Below, one piece after another: positions 27,478-36,395 of a stretch of DNA of 60,943 bases (position 1 is the stretch's first letter; every line of letters begins with the position of its first letter). The stretch is from Ferruginibacter sp. (GTDB taxonomy: Bacteria > Bacteroidota > Bacteroidia > Chitinophagales > Chitinophagaceae), in assembly GCA_025362235.1 (NCBI GenBank), contig JANYGZ010000030.1, forward strand, positions 1-60,943. Reading direction: 5' to 3'. The position numbers and the translations under genes are program-made. The notes beneath the pieces are model-generated. The model made no database searches. It saw nothing but the letters and a program-made list of their open reading frames with translations, and was not told the origin of the DNA.

Positions 27478-28347
27478 TCAGTTTTTTATTTTCACTACAC
27501 CCTCTGCTACTTTGGGAAATTTAGAAAATACCAATGGGTCATGTCCGGGGATAATCAGGTCAATATTTTTTACCATGCTTTTCATTCTTTTTAGATTTTC
27601 TATAAAAGCTTTTTGATCAAAGGTTATTGGTATGGACAACAAACTGGTGAGGTTATAATAAAGCCAGGTATTGTCGGAGGCTATGATAACTTTATCTGAA
27701 CCGGTACCCACCAAAACGTATTGCGATTCATACGTGTGCCGGGAGCCAATAAAAACCCGGATGCCTGGAATAATTTCTATGCTGTCGCCCTTTACCAGCG
27801 TGAGTTGTTTGTCTATTTTTTTTTGAATAATTTTATAAACATCTTTACTGTTAAAACCTGAATTGTCACCGTCTTTCTGCCAGGCTGTGCCAACAAAATA
27901 GTTATAGTCTTTCTCCTGCATCCAAACCATTGCTTTTGGAAAAAGATCAATGCCACCGATATGGTCCCAATGTGGATGTGTAATTATTAAATCGGTAATG
28001 TCAGTTGGATTGATATTTATTTTTTTAAGTATAGAGTCTGGCCGTATATAGGTAAATGCCTGCATATTGTACATGGTCGGGGTTTCAGTAAAACCTGCAT
28101 CTACTAAAATTGTCCTTCCATTATTTCCTTTTAGTAAATACACCATATAGCAAATGCCGGTACTGTCTTTACTGGTTGAACCAACAGCAGAAAAAGATAC
28201 TGGCATTTTAAAATTAAGTGTGGCGAATTTTAGCGCATAAATTTTATAGCTGTTGTTTTGACAGAATGCATTTAAACCAATAAATAAAATCAACAAAACA
28301 GATAAAATAGTTTTTGGTTTTGATGATATTTTTTGAATAGTAAACAT
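27478..28347 (-). CDS. Secreted metallo-beta-lactamase-fold hydrolase, AHL-lactonase-like
   Basis: I chose the ATG at 28347 because it gives a signal peptide (KTILSVLLILFIGLNAFCQ). The zinc motif THPHWDHIGG is at about residue 135. It is followed by a His in GSRHTYESQ, an Asp in IIASDNTW and the last His in IPGHDPLVF. This set fits the N-acyl-homoserine-lactonase/AttM branch, which opens lactone rings, although many members act on other esters. It is exported, which is unusual for quorum-quenching lactonases but common in Bacteroidota. About 290 residues in mature length is normal. Confidence 0.85.
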   Translation of the reverse strand: MFTIQKISSKPKTILSVLLILFIGLNAFCQNNSYKIYALKFATLNFKMPVSFSAVGSTSKDSTGICYMVYLLKGNNGRTILVDAGFTETPTMYNMQAFTYIRPDSILKKININPTDITDLIITHPHWDHIGGIDLFPKAMVWMQEKDYNYFVGTAWQKDGDNSGFNSKDVYKIIQKKIDKQLTLVKGDSIEIIPGIRVFIGSRHTYESQYVLVGTGSDKVIIASDNTWLYYNLTSLLSIPITFDQKAFIENLKRMKSMVKNIDLIIPGHDPLVFSKFPKVAEGVVKIKN

Positions 28348-28394
28348 AGTTGCTGATTTAAAAGTTTTTAGTAAGTAAAATCCCAATTGTTCCC

Positions 28395-29135
28395 TTAAAA
28401 CAAATGAACAGCAACCCATTTAGCAAAAGCCTGCCACCAGGTTGAATGGGAATTGGCGCCAATTACAAATGCTGTAATATTGATCACTAAAAAAACACTC
28501 ATCGGGAATGCTGATCTTTTCTTTATAATATCAGCTATCATCCAACCCAGTGTAATAACTGCTACACTAGCTATCATTGATGGAATGGCGATCATTGGCG
28601 GTAAGCCGCAAAAAACAATTAGAAAACGCCCCAATCCCGGACCTAAAATCATTAACCCTATGGAAGCAAAAAAGCGGAGGTGATAGGAGGTTTTCTTTTT
28701 ATAATAAATTCCTAAACCATAGAGAATGCTAATAAAAAACATATCAGGAATACCGCTGGTCATGCTTGCCAATGCACCAATTTCACCATCAGTTTTTATA
28801 TTCCTGAAATAACTTACCCTGGCAACCAGAAAAAAGGAGAGCGCCAATAATGGAAATATGAAGTAAGAAGCCTTACCAACAATTCTATGCCATTTTAATT
28901 TTTTTGTTCTGATAAAAACAGGCTGGGCGATGAGTATTAAAATCCACGTAAGCATTATTGCTCCATGAAAATGATGAACCCATGTAAAGCCTTCAAAATT
29001 GGGAAACTTAACAAGATAAGTTTTATAAAACCCTGCAATACTAATGAGCAGCAGAAATATAAAATAGTAAATGAGCCGGTTAGTTATACCACTATTTTTT
29101 TTTGATTTGCCGGAAGAAAGTGATGAAGTTATCAT
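28395..29135 (-). CDS. HFHG-motif membrane protein, intact copy
   Basis: 246 residues with about seven membrane helices. After the first helix comes VHHFHGAIMLTWILILIAQP, then TKKLKWHRIVGKASY, GIPDMFFISI, RFFASIGLMILGPGLGR and a last helix with Trp pairs (STWWQAFAKW). His residues inside helix ends suggest haem or metal binding, but this is inference. It is the paralogue of the broken gene at 22552-23253. I do not recognise a named family. It lies divergently from the sensor kinase at 29364, with 228 bases between. Confidence 0.8.
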   Translation of the reverse strand: MITSSLSSGKSKKNSGITNRLIYYFIFLLLISIAGFYKTYLVKFPNFEGFTWVHHFHGAIMLTWILILIAQPVFIRTKKLKWHRIVGKASYFIFPLLALSFFLVARVSYFRNIKTDGEIGALASMTSGIPDMFFISILYGLGIYYKKKTSYHLRFFASIGLMILGPGLGRFLIVFCGLPPMIAIPSMIASVAVITLGWMIADIIKKRSAFPMSVFLVINITAFVIGANSHSTWWQAFAKWVAVHLF

Positions 29136-29363
29136 GGTATTTTTTTACTGTTTGGTAATTGTATTCCGTAAAATTCAGCTTCCTTTTATTTCTTTTACAA
29201 CAGTAAATGGTGAACAGCAAGCTTTGTGAGTGAGCAGCAGTATTTCAGGTATAAAGCATTCAATAAAAGAAAATTTACCCCTCCCTCAAAAAACTGGCTA
29301 TTCGCCAAATGCTTTAGGCAATGCTGTTGGCTTTGGTTAACTTTAAAAATATACCCCTTTGTT

Positions 29364-31388
29364 ATGCAGCGGATATTGATTTCTTTTTGTTTTTTCATTA
29401 TAAGCACCGGCAAATGCGCTGCACAGGATACGCTTGCATTCAACGGCCAGCCCAACTGGAAACAATCGCTGGATATTGCAGGCTACTGTTTAATTTACCA
29501 GGAAAAGGCTAATAAAGCACTCTCTTTTGAAGAAGCTAAAAAACAGGTTTTTGTTCCCTACAGAGATGAATGGCGGCAACAAAAATTTAGTAGCAGGCCG
29601 TTAATTATTCAATGGAAAAAATTCACTGTCCACAACACCTCTGCAACAGATACCGTAAACCTCAGTATAAGTACCGTTCATTATTTTACACGGCTGTACA
29701 CCGGTAATGAATTGATAGCAAGAAGTGGAGCTTACGAAACCAGGGGCTATCAACCGCCAGGTAGTACAGGGGCTTATGACCGGGGAAGGCTTCCCGTAAT
29801 TGTACCACCGCAAACCATCACTACCTACTGGTTGCGTACAGAAGACAGGCAGAACCAACTGATTCCTCCCATCATATACCTGGAAACAAAATTTACAGGC
29901 ATGGCCGAAGAAGTGAAAAGTGTTTTTGGTGCCAGGTATCTTTTCCTGATATTGGCGGTGATGGCAGGCTGTTTCTTTTTTATCGGTATTTATGCTGCTT
30001 ACAATTATTACCTGTACAGGCATGTTTCTTTTATCTGGTATATCTGTTACACCATTGCAGCTTTTTTCTCCTGTTTGCACTGGATGGATATCCGGTTGGG
30101 TATGTTCATGTTTTCTTCATTGCTGCATGATGTTATCTTTTCTGTATTCATCTACCTGATACCTGTATTGTATAGTTTTTTTATTGGGAGAATGTTACAG
30201 TTGCACATACATTTCAAGAAGGGCTGGCTGCTGGTGAAAATATTGGTTGCAATATGTATTCTACAAATGACGCTGGAACTTTTAGAAGTCCGGTTTGGCT
30301 GGTTTCCTTTTAACCCGGATTATTATGGCATTATTTTAACACCATTTGCCATCATCCTGCTCAATATTATTTTATTAATATCGGCAGTAAAAAGTAAAGA
30401 CCCGGTAAAATGGTTTTTATTCACCGGTATAGTAAGCCTGCTGCTATTATGGTGTATGCCATTATTAAATCTGTACACCCTGCCTACCGATATGAATTAT
30501 GAATTGTTCCTGGTCATTAATTTCGCCATTGTATTTCTTATGTTGGGCCTGGTGATTGAAGCTATCTGTTTTTCCTTTGCACTAACCTACCGCAGCAAAC
30601 TGGTATTGCTTGAAAAAAATAAATTGCAGGAGAATTATAATCAACAATTACAAACTGCTTTACAACAAAGAACCACGGAGCTTGAAACACAAAACAAAGT
30701 AGTGGAAGCTCAAAAAATAAAACAAATAGAAACTGCCTTTGAGCAAAAGATTGCAGAAACAGAAATGACTGCATTGAGGGCACAGATGAATCCGCATTTT
30801 ATTTTTAACTGTCTTAATTCCATCAAACTTTATACACTGGAAAATGATTCTCAAACAGCCTCTGAATACCTGACTATATTTTCTCAACTGATAAGACTGG
30901 TGCTGGAAAATTCCCGTTCAGAAAAAGTAACGCTGCAAAAAGAATTAGAAACATTGAGACTCTATATAGAACTGGAAGCGATGCGGTTTAAAGACAAAGT
31001 GAAATACCAGATTAATGTGTCGCCACAAATAGACCAGCAATACATTGATATTCCCCCATTGTTGTTGCAACCCTATGTGGAGAATGCTATATGGCATGGA
31101 TTGATGCATAAAAAAGAAGGAGGAAATATTTGCATTAATGTATCCTTGCCGTTAGAACAGTACCTGCAGATTGAAATTACCGATGATGGCATTGGCCGTG
31201 AACTGGCAGCTGAATATAAAAGTAAATCTGCCACCCGGCAAAAATCATTTGGACTTAAAATGACATCGGAACGGATTGACATTATCAACCAGGTTTACCA
31301 GATTAAAGCGGATGTAATGATAGTAGATTTAAAAGACGGAATGAACAATCCCTGCGGAACAAAAGTTATCATTAAAATACCTGTATGA
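29364..31388 (+). CDS. 7TMR-DISM sensor histidine kinase, LytS-type
   Basis: The ATG at 29364 is preferred over an in-frame GTG at 29226 because it starts a clean signal peptide (MQRILISFCFFIISTGKCAAQ). The 674-residue protein has a periplasmic 7TMR-DISM sensor domain (about 25-190) and seven membrane helices (about 200-400). A Gln/Glu-rich coiled coil follows (about 415-465). Then comes the His_kinase domain, with RAQMNPHFIFNCLNSIK (His at about 477) and LLLQPYVENAIWHG in the ATPase part. DISM domains often bind carbohydrates or other small ligands. It forms a pair with the next gene. Confidence 0.94.
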   Translation: MQRILISFCFFIISTGKCAAQDTLAFNGQPNWKQSLDIAGYCLIYQEKANKALSFEEAKKQVFVPYRDEWRQQKFSSRPLIIQWKKFTVHNTSATDTVNLSISTVHYFTRLYTGNELIARSGAYETRGYQPPGSTGAYDRGRLPVIVPPQTITTYWLRTEDRQNQLIPPIIYLETKFTGMAEEVKSVFGARYLFLILAVMAGCFFFIGIYAAYNYYLYRHVSFIWYICYTIAAFFSCLHWMDIRLGMFMFSSLLHDVIFSVFIYLIPVLYSFFIGRMLQLHIHFKKGWLLVKILVAICILQMTLELLEVRFGWFPFNPDYYGIILTPFAIILLNIILLISAVKSKDPVKWFLFTGIVSLLLLWCMPLLNLYTLPTDMNYELFLVINFAIVFLMLGLVIEAICFSFALTYRSKLVLLEKNKLQENYNQQLQTALQQRTTELETQNKVVEAQKIKQIETAFEQKIAETEMTALRAQMNPHFIFNCLNSIKLYTLENDSQTASEYLTIFSQLIRLVLENSRSEKVTLQKELETLRLYIELEAMRFKDKVKYQINVSPQIDQQYIDIPPLLLQPYVENAIWHGLMHKKEGGNICINVSLPLEQYLQIEITDDGIGRELAAEYKSKSATRQKSFGLKMTSERIDIINQVYQIKADVMIVDLKDGMNNPCGTKVIIKIPV

Positions 31389-31392
31389 TTTT

Positions 31393-32139
31393 ATGCTGAA
31401 AGCTATTATTATAGATGATGAACCTGATTGTGTAAAGTTATTGGCATTGCAGTTAAAAATGTATTGTCCGCAGGTGCAGGTAATAGGGGAGTGTACAGAA
31501 AGTGAAGATGGCTATATAAAAATTAAAGAGCTGCAACCCGATATTGTTTTTATGGATATTGAAATGCCGGTGATGAATGCTTTTCAGCTACTGGAAAAAA
31601 TTGCGGATATAAATTTTAGTTTGGTGTTTGTAACGGCGTATGACCAATTTGCAGTAAAAGCATTTCGCTTTAGTGCTTTGGATTATTTGCTAAAACCTAT
31701 TGATGGCAAAGACCTGAAAGCTGCTGTAGAAAAGGCTGAACAGCGCCACTGGCCAAAAATACAACAACTTGGTTTACTAAAACAGCAACTGCATGGTGGC
31801 GTAAAAAATTTACCAGATAAAATTGCTTTACCTTACCAGAACGGTGTAACCTTTGCAGAAATTAAAAATGTTATTTACTGTGAGTCGGATAATAATTACA
31901 CCCGTATACATACAATTGATGGCAACCAATATATGGTTGCTAAAACACTCGGAGATATACAGGAAGTATTGGAAGAAAGAAATTTTTTGCGCATACACAG
32001 GCAGTACCTCATTAATCTGGATCATATAAAAAAATATGTAAGAGGCGAAGGAAATTATGTAATTATGTCAAATAACCAAAGTATTCCCGTTGCCCGAAAC
32101 CAGAAAGAAAAATTGATTGAAAAGTTTGGGTGGCTATAA
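31393..32139 (+). CDS. LytTR-family response regulator
   Basis: 248 residues. The receiver domain has DDEPDC at the start, Asp at about residue 55 in FMDIEMPV and Lys in YLLKPIDG. The LytTR domain (about 140-248) has VIYCESDNNYTRI, LRIHRQYLINLDHI and the final VARNQKEKL. It starts four bases after the kinase stop, so the two are one operon. Because the kinase is divergent from the accessory cluster at 22-29 kb, that cluster is a reasonable target, but this is inference. Confidence 0.95.
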   Translation: MLKAIIIDDEPDCVKLLALQLKMYCPQVQVIGECTESEDGYIKIKELQPDIVFMDIEMPVMNAFQLLEKIADINFSLVFVTAYDQFAVKAFRFSALDYLLKPIDGKDLKAAVEKAEQRHWPKIQQLGLLKQQLHGGVKNLPDKIALPYQNGVTFAEIKNVIYCESDNNYTRIHTIDGNQYMVAKTLGDIQEVLEERNFLRIHRQYLINLDHIKKYVRGEGNYVIMSNNQSIPVARNQKEKLIEKFGWL

Positions 32140-32274
32140 AGCTGAAATTTCAAAATACAAAGGCTGTATTTAAGATTATAAACGTACGGTTTATTATTTT
32201 TCGTTATACTTGTTGACAAAACTTATTTTAAGAGTTATATTTAAAATCAACAGGTTTAAAATTTCTTGGAATAA

Positions 32275-32721
32275 TTATTTCAAAAGACTCCCATTTTTCA
32301 GTTCTATTGCAGAAGCATTTTGAGGGCTTTTTTTATCGAAAAATAACATTTTAATGGCCACCACAATTAACAAAATGGCGAATATTTTTTTTACTGTTTC
32401 CTGTGGTAAGTTAAGGGCTAATTTACTTCCCAGTAAACTGCCTATTAAAAAACCTGCCGAAATAATCAGCACTACTTTCATATCTACATACCCTTCTTTG
32501 TAATACTGCATAACCCCGAACAAGCCTACTGGCAAAAGCAATATTCCTAATGAAGTACCCTGAGCCATTTTTTGTGAGAAGCCAAGAAAAAATACAAGCG
32601 CAGGTACAATTACAATTCCTCCTCCTACACCCACCATACCGCCTAAAATTCCGGCAGCAATACCAATAATTATTAAAATAATCAATGTTTGAGTATCCAT
32701 TTTGGTTTTATTTATATTCAT
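32275..32721 (-). CDS. Half-size TauE/SafE (TSUP) family membrane protein
   Basis: 148 residues with four membrane helices. The motif GILGGMVGVGGGIVIVPALVFFLGFSQ, read in two parts, and the later FLIGSLLGSKLALNLPQ are the TSUP signature. Full-size family members have two such repeats, whereas this one has one, as is frequent in Bacteroidota; it may dimerise. TSUP proteins move organosulfur or sulfite ions. Its start overlaps the stop of the pyrophosphatase gene by one base. The start could also be the second Met (residue 8). Confidence 0.88.
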   Translation of the reverse strand: MNINKTKMDTQTLIILIIIGIAAGILGGMVGVGGGIVIVPALVFFLGFSQKMAQGTSLGILLLPVGLFGVMQYYKEGYVDMKVVLIISAGFLIGSLLGSKLALNLPQETVKKIFAILLIVVAIKMLFFDKKSPQNASAIELKNGSLLK

Positions 32722-33266
32722 TACATTTTGTTAGGGTAGCTGGTTTTATAAAATGCTATTGCTTGGTTGATCACTTTGTAGGCAGCTTCTTTATCCTGGA
32801 ACTCATCAATTTCAACCACTTTGTTTTCCAATACTTTATATTGTTCAAAATAATTTTTTAACACGGCAATAAAATGTTTGGGTAATTCATCGATGCTGTG
32901 AAAATGATTTACCGTCGGGTCTTTGGTAGCAACGGCAATTATTTTATCATCCTTTTCGCCATTATCTATCATTTGCATATTACCAATTACGGTAGCTTCT
33001 ACCAGGCATAATGGCTGAATACTTTCGCTGCACATCACCAGTATATCCAACGGATCGCCATCTTCGCCCAGGGTTTGTGGTATAAATCCGTAATTGACCG
33101 GGTAATGAAAAGAAGAATATACAATCCTGTCCAGTATCAACAAGCCGGTGGCTTTATCAATTTCATACTTTGCCCTTGAACCTTGTGGAATTTCAATTAA
33201 ACCATTTACAATTTCCGGTGCTTTATCGCCAAAATGTGCCCCGTGCCATGGATGTAATACGTACAT
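32721..33266 (-). CDS. ppa: Inorganic pyrophosphatase, family I
   Basis: 181 residues. Active-site motifs are present: GSRAKYEIDK near the start, FHYPVNYGFIPQTLGEDGDPLDILV, with the Asp triad, and further acids in VEIDEF. It hydrolyses pyrophosphate in the cytoplasm and drives biosynthesis. It overlaps the TSUP gene by one base (TAATG), so the two are co-translated. Confidence 0.95.
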   Translation of the reverse strand: MYVLHPWHGAHFGDKAPEIVNGLIEIPQGSRAKYEIDKATGLLILDRIVYSSFHYPVNYGFIPQTLGEDGDPLDILVMCSESIQPLCLVEATVIGNMQMIDNGEKDDKIIAVATKDPTVNHFHSIDELPKHFIAVLKNYFEQYKVLENKVVEIDEFQDKEAAYKVINQAIAFYKTSYPNKM

Positions 33267-33336
33267 AGTTTATAATTTTAAGGTTGTTAATCCAATTGAT
33301 ATATTTATTGTCTATCAAAAAACTTATACTGGAATA

Positions 33337-33750
33337 TTATTTTTGATCAGTTGTTTCCTGGAAAGTATATTTTAAATCAACCAGCCATTGCCCGTTTACC
33401 CTTACCACTTTAACTTTTCCTTTTGATTCTTTTTTATAAGTGTTAGAATAGTTAATAATAGTCACAGAATCATTTACAGCAGTTAATTCGTTTACAATAA
33501 TATCAGCCTCTTTATACTCTTTCAGTTCTTCTTTGGATTTGTGCTCAAAATTCTTTTTAGACAATTCAAAATATTGATTGTTCATCTCTTCATCCAGTAC
33601 AAAAGTTTTGGCATCTTTAAAATCATTCTCCAGTATATCTTTTATAAAGGCCCTTGCTACATCAATATCGGTAGTTGGGTTTGTCCGTTTATCATTACAG
33701 GATGAAAATACTGCAAGCGCTGCAACAACAGTAAATAATTTCATTTTCAT
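33337..33750 (-). CDS. DUF4878-like lipoprotein, small
   Basis: 137 residues. Lipoprotein signal MKMKLFTVVAALAVFSSCND, with Cys at residue 18. The mature part (DVARAFIKDILENDFKDAKTFV, ending VKVVRVNGQWLVDLKYTF) is the NTF2-like layout of DUF4878, in which a helix pair is followed by beta strands. Lipoproteins of this kind are common in Bacteroidota and no biochemical role is known. It shares the strand and general design with the gene upstream at 33838-34401, so the two may be related. Confidence 0.82.
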   Translation of the reverse strand: MKMKLFTVVAALAVFSSCNDKRTNPTTDIDVARAFIKDILENDFKDAKTFVLDEEMNNQYFELSKKNFEHKSKEELKEYKEADIIVNELTAVNDSVTIINYSNTYKKESKGKVKVVRVNGQWLVDLKYTFQETTDQK

Positions 33751-33783
33751 AATTAAAGTTAAACATCTTTGTAATACCTATAA

Positions 33784-33814
33784 TAAAAAACATCCTGTTT
33801 TGGAGGATGCTTTT
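33784..33814 (-). terminator. Intrinsic terminator after the DUF4878 lipoprotein gene
   Basis: On the minus strand: AAGCATCCT, loop CCAAAAC, AGGATGTT, then TTTTATTATAGG. It lies 24 bases after the stop of the gene at 33838-34401. Confidence 0.75.
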
Positions 33815-33837
33815 AAAACAGTACAATTTCTATTTAA

Positions 33838-34401
33838 CTACTTTGCTTCCTTCATCATGTTTTTTAATGAGTCCAGCGATTTCATACCGTTGTTCATCAT
33901 TTCTTTAAGACTGTCTTTATTCATATTCTTAAATTCGTCCATTGCGTTATTTAAGCTGTCCATGCCACCCATATTTTTCTCTTTCATTTTATCCATTCCC
34001 ATTTGCATCATAGAACTTTTATCAAAAGCAACTTTCCATGAACCACCTTCCTTTTTTAATGTAAAATTTGTAAGCTCCCCGCTTCCTTTTTCTTTTACCG
34101 GTACTGTGGCCTTATCTCCATCAATTACGGCATTACCAAATTCCATTTTAGTTTTATCAAACTTGTCCATTTCTTTTGCTTCTTTATTGTCTTTCGCCAT
34201 TTTCATTCCTGCATCCATTAAATCAATCATGCTTTTACTATCTGCTGTAGCCAATTTTCTTGCAGCATCCATATCTTTATTACCTAAGGCCTCAAAAAAA
34301 GCAATCAGAGTTTTCTTTGGGTCTCCACCTGGCCCGCTTGCACAGCTATTTATTAAAAAAGACATGCTTAAAATAACTATTGGTTTAAGTATTTTTTTCA
34401 T
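33838..34401 (-). CDS. DUF4878-like lipoprotein with Met-rich C-terminus
   Basis: 187 residues. Signal ILKPIVILSMSFLINSCASG, with Cys at residue 20. The DUF4878-like core is PKKTLIAFFEALGNKDMDAARKLA ... ATVPVKEKGSGELTNFTLKKE, read in parts. The last 60 residues are unusual: a lysine/methionine-rich helical tail with repeated short motifs (MGMDKMKEKN, NMNKDSLKEMMNNGMKS). This tail could bind metal or a partner, but I have no evidence. It is followed by a good terminator. Confidence 0.82.
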   Translation of the reverse strand: MKKILKPIVILSMSFLINSCASGPGGDPKKTLIAFFEALGNKDMDAARKLATADSKSMIDLMDAGMKMAKDNKEAKEMDKFDKTKMEFGNAVIDGDKATVPVKEKGSGELTNFTLKKEGGSWKVAFDKSSMMQMGMDKMKEKNMGGMDSLNNAMDEFKNMNKDSLKEMMNNGMKSLDSLKNMMKEAK

Positions 34402-34455
34402 AACAGTATTTTTTTGATTTGAGTATAAAAATAATTTTATTTTTTAGTTTTCATA

Positions 34456-35166
34456 TCATTTATACATTATTCTTTTTATTTCAATACAGGCAGGGTTCAT
34501 AAACAAATCATCTATACCTATGTAAGTAAAGGTTTTTATATGGCTTGTGGTAAACTGAATGTTATGCTGTGTGCCTTCAAAGAAAGATTTGTAAACAAAT
34601 TCCGAGCAATACATTCTGTCGTTGGTTTGCAGATCAAATTTTATATCGAACATAACACCTGACTGGTAATATTTTTTTGCAGTTGTTACTGTATTTTTTA
34701 TTTCGGGCCTTGTCAATTTAAATCTAAATATACCAATGCCCCGGTTAGTGTATGGTTCACAAAATAATATAAAGGGGTCTCTTCTTATTTTTTGATCTGG
34801 ATTAAATTCGCCACCTAAAGCATGGTATACAAATACAGTGTCGTTTTCAATACTTGCTATGCCGCAATGAGAATAGGTTTTATCGTGTTGATTTATTTTT
34901 TGTAAACTTTCGCTTGTAAAATCGTTACCGCTACGGGTAATTAAATCACCAACCTGTATTGATTTTTCAATCTCAGTAATCTGTATAATTGCCCGTTGTA
35001 CAATTGCAGCTGATTTTATAGATTCTGCGGTTGTAATGAAAGGTTTGTTATGGCTGGCTGTATTTGTTGTACATGATTCAATAAAAAATAAGAGGCAGCA
35101 AAATTGCCACCTCTTTAAAAAAAACAGTTTTTCGATATTGTTATCTCCGCTCATTGTTTTGCTCAA
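34456..35166 (-). CDS. YiiX/YebB-like permuted papain-fold amidase, lipoprotein
   Basis: 236 residues. A lipoprotein-like signal lies at about 17-32 ([16 protein letters not shown]). The YiiX domain has [16 protein letters not shown] and [21 protein letters not shown], with the His, and [12 protein letters not shown] with the catalytic Cys. These are NlpC/P60-like enzymes with permuted order, thought to hydrolyse amides in cell-wall peptides or lipids. The start overlaps the phoH end by 26 bases. The hairpin at 35086-35114 falls inside the signal-peptide codons. Confidence 0.82.
   Translation of the reverse strand: MSKTMSGDNNIEKLFFLKRWQFCCLLFFIESCTTNTASHNKPFITTAESIKSAAIVQRAIIQITEIEKSIQVGDLITRSGNDFTSESLQKINQHDKTYSHCGIASIENDTVFVYHALGGEFNPDQKIRRDPFILFCEPYTNRGIGIFRFKLTRPEIKNTVTTAKKYYQSGVMFDIKFDLQTNDRMYCSEFVYKSFFEGTQHNIQFTTSHIKTFTYIGIDDLFMNPACIEIKRIMYK
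35086..35114 (-). terminator. Possible phoH terminator inside the YiiX signal-peptide codons
   Basis: On the minus strand: AGAGGTGGCAA, TT, TTGCTGCCTCT (one mismatch), then TATTTTTTATT. The shape is that of an intrinsic terminator, 27-55 bases after the phoH stop. It encodes the [11 protein letters not shown] part of the next gene. It could be a conditional terminator or attenuator between phoH and that gene. Confidence 0.5.
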
Positions 35167-36118
35167 CTTCCTTGTCTTTATCGTAGGCCCTGATAATTGC
35201 TTTTACCAGCTTATGCCGTACCACATCTTCTTCATCCAGTTCAATGTGGGCGATGCCATCTACATTTTTTAAAATACGCAAAGCTTTTTCTATCCCGCTG
35301 CGCATATTTTTTGGTAAATCAACCTGTGTAGGATCGCCGGTTATAATGGCTTTTGCATTGGCACCGATACGTGTAAGAAACATTTTCAACTGGCCGTCAT
35401 TTGTATTTTGTGCTTCATCTAAAATAATAAATGCATTATCCAGGGTGCGTCCTCTCATATAGGCCAACGGTGCAATTTCAATTGTTCTTGTGGTCATATA
35501 ATACCCCAGTTTATCAGCAGGTATCATATCATCCAGTGCATCGTACAAAGGGCGTAAATAGGGGTCGATTTTTTCCTTCAAATCTCCGGGTAAAAAACCC
35601 AGGTTTTCTCCTGCTTCCACAGCAGGCCTTGTTAAAATGATTTTTTTAACAGTTTTGTTTTTTAAAGCCCTTACCGCCAAAGCAACAGCAGTATAGGTTT
35701 TACCCGTACCGGCAGGGCCAATTGCAAAAACGATATCGTTTTTATCAACAGCTGTAACCATGCGTTTTTGGTTTACAGTACGTGCCCTTACTGTTTTACC
35801 ATTTGGGCCAAATACCAATACATCATTGGGGTTACGATCAATAAAATTATCAACTACCTGCTGATCGTCACCGCCTAAAATCTGTTCAAAATAATTTTCG
35901 CTCATGTGGCCATTTTGCTCAATGTATTGAACAATAAGATCAATCTTTTCCTTGGCATCTACAATCTGCTCGGGAGCCCCGCTCAGTTTTACTTGTGTGC
36001 CTCGACTTAAAATTTTTAAAAGGGGAAATTTCTTTTTAAGAATGTCTAATTTGCCATTGTTAACGCCAAAAAATTCAATTGGGTTAACAGACTCAAGGTT
36101 AATGATGGTGTCTGTCAA
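35141..36118 (-). CDS. phoH: PhoH-family ATPase
   Basis: 325 residues. An N-terminal PhoH-specific domain (about 1-110) precedes the P-loop ATPase. Walker A is [11 protein letters not shown], then [20 protein letters not shown] and Walker [10 protein letters not shown], followed by [15 protein letters not shown]. The family occurs in RNA metabolism and the phosphate-starvation response and resembles the helicase-like core domain. It is usually close to ybeY in other bacteria, but no ybeY is here. Confidence 0.95.
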   Translation of the reverse strand: MTDTIINLESVNPIEFFGVNNGKLDILKKKFPLLKILSRGTQVKLSGAPEQIVDAKEKIDLIVQYIEQNGHMSENYFEQILGGDDQQVVDNFIDRNPNDVLVFGPNGKTVRARTVNQKRMVTAVDKNDIVFAIGPAGTGKTYTAVALAVRALKNKTVKKIILTRPAVEAGENLGFLPGDLKEKIDPYLRPLYDALDDMIPADKLGYYMTTRTIEIAPLAYMRGRTLDNAFIILDEAQNTNDGQLKMFLTRIGANAKAIITGDPTQVDLPKNMRSGIEKALRILKNVDGIAHIELDEEDVVRHKLVKAIIRAYDKDKEVEQNNERR

Positions 36119-36395
36119 TGTACATTTGGTTTTAAGTTTTCGAAAGAAATGGTTTGGTACTTACTCAGCATTTACTGCTTTTCAAATTTACCGAATTGCA
36201 TTTAATAAAAGAAGGAGATAGTTATTCACACAATGTTAAAAAACATAGATTTGTTTTCTAATTAAAGTAATAGTTATAAAAAAAATAACATCTGTTATGC
36301 TTCTTTACCAAGATGTAATTATGTTGTATAACTATTTTTTTATTTGTATTATTCAGTTTTTGTGTTGCAAAAAAACTTTTTCTGATTTTAAAATA

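Noticed and set aside
33578..34417. A 279-codon open frame on the plus strand, hydrophobic and Ser/Phe-rich
   Set aside because: It is antisense to two DUF4878-type lipoprotein genes and their terminator. The Ser/Phe/Ile bias comes from reading Lys/Glu/Asp codons backwards.
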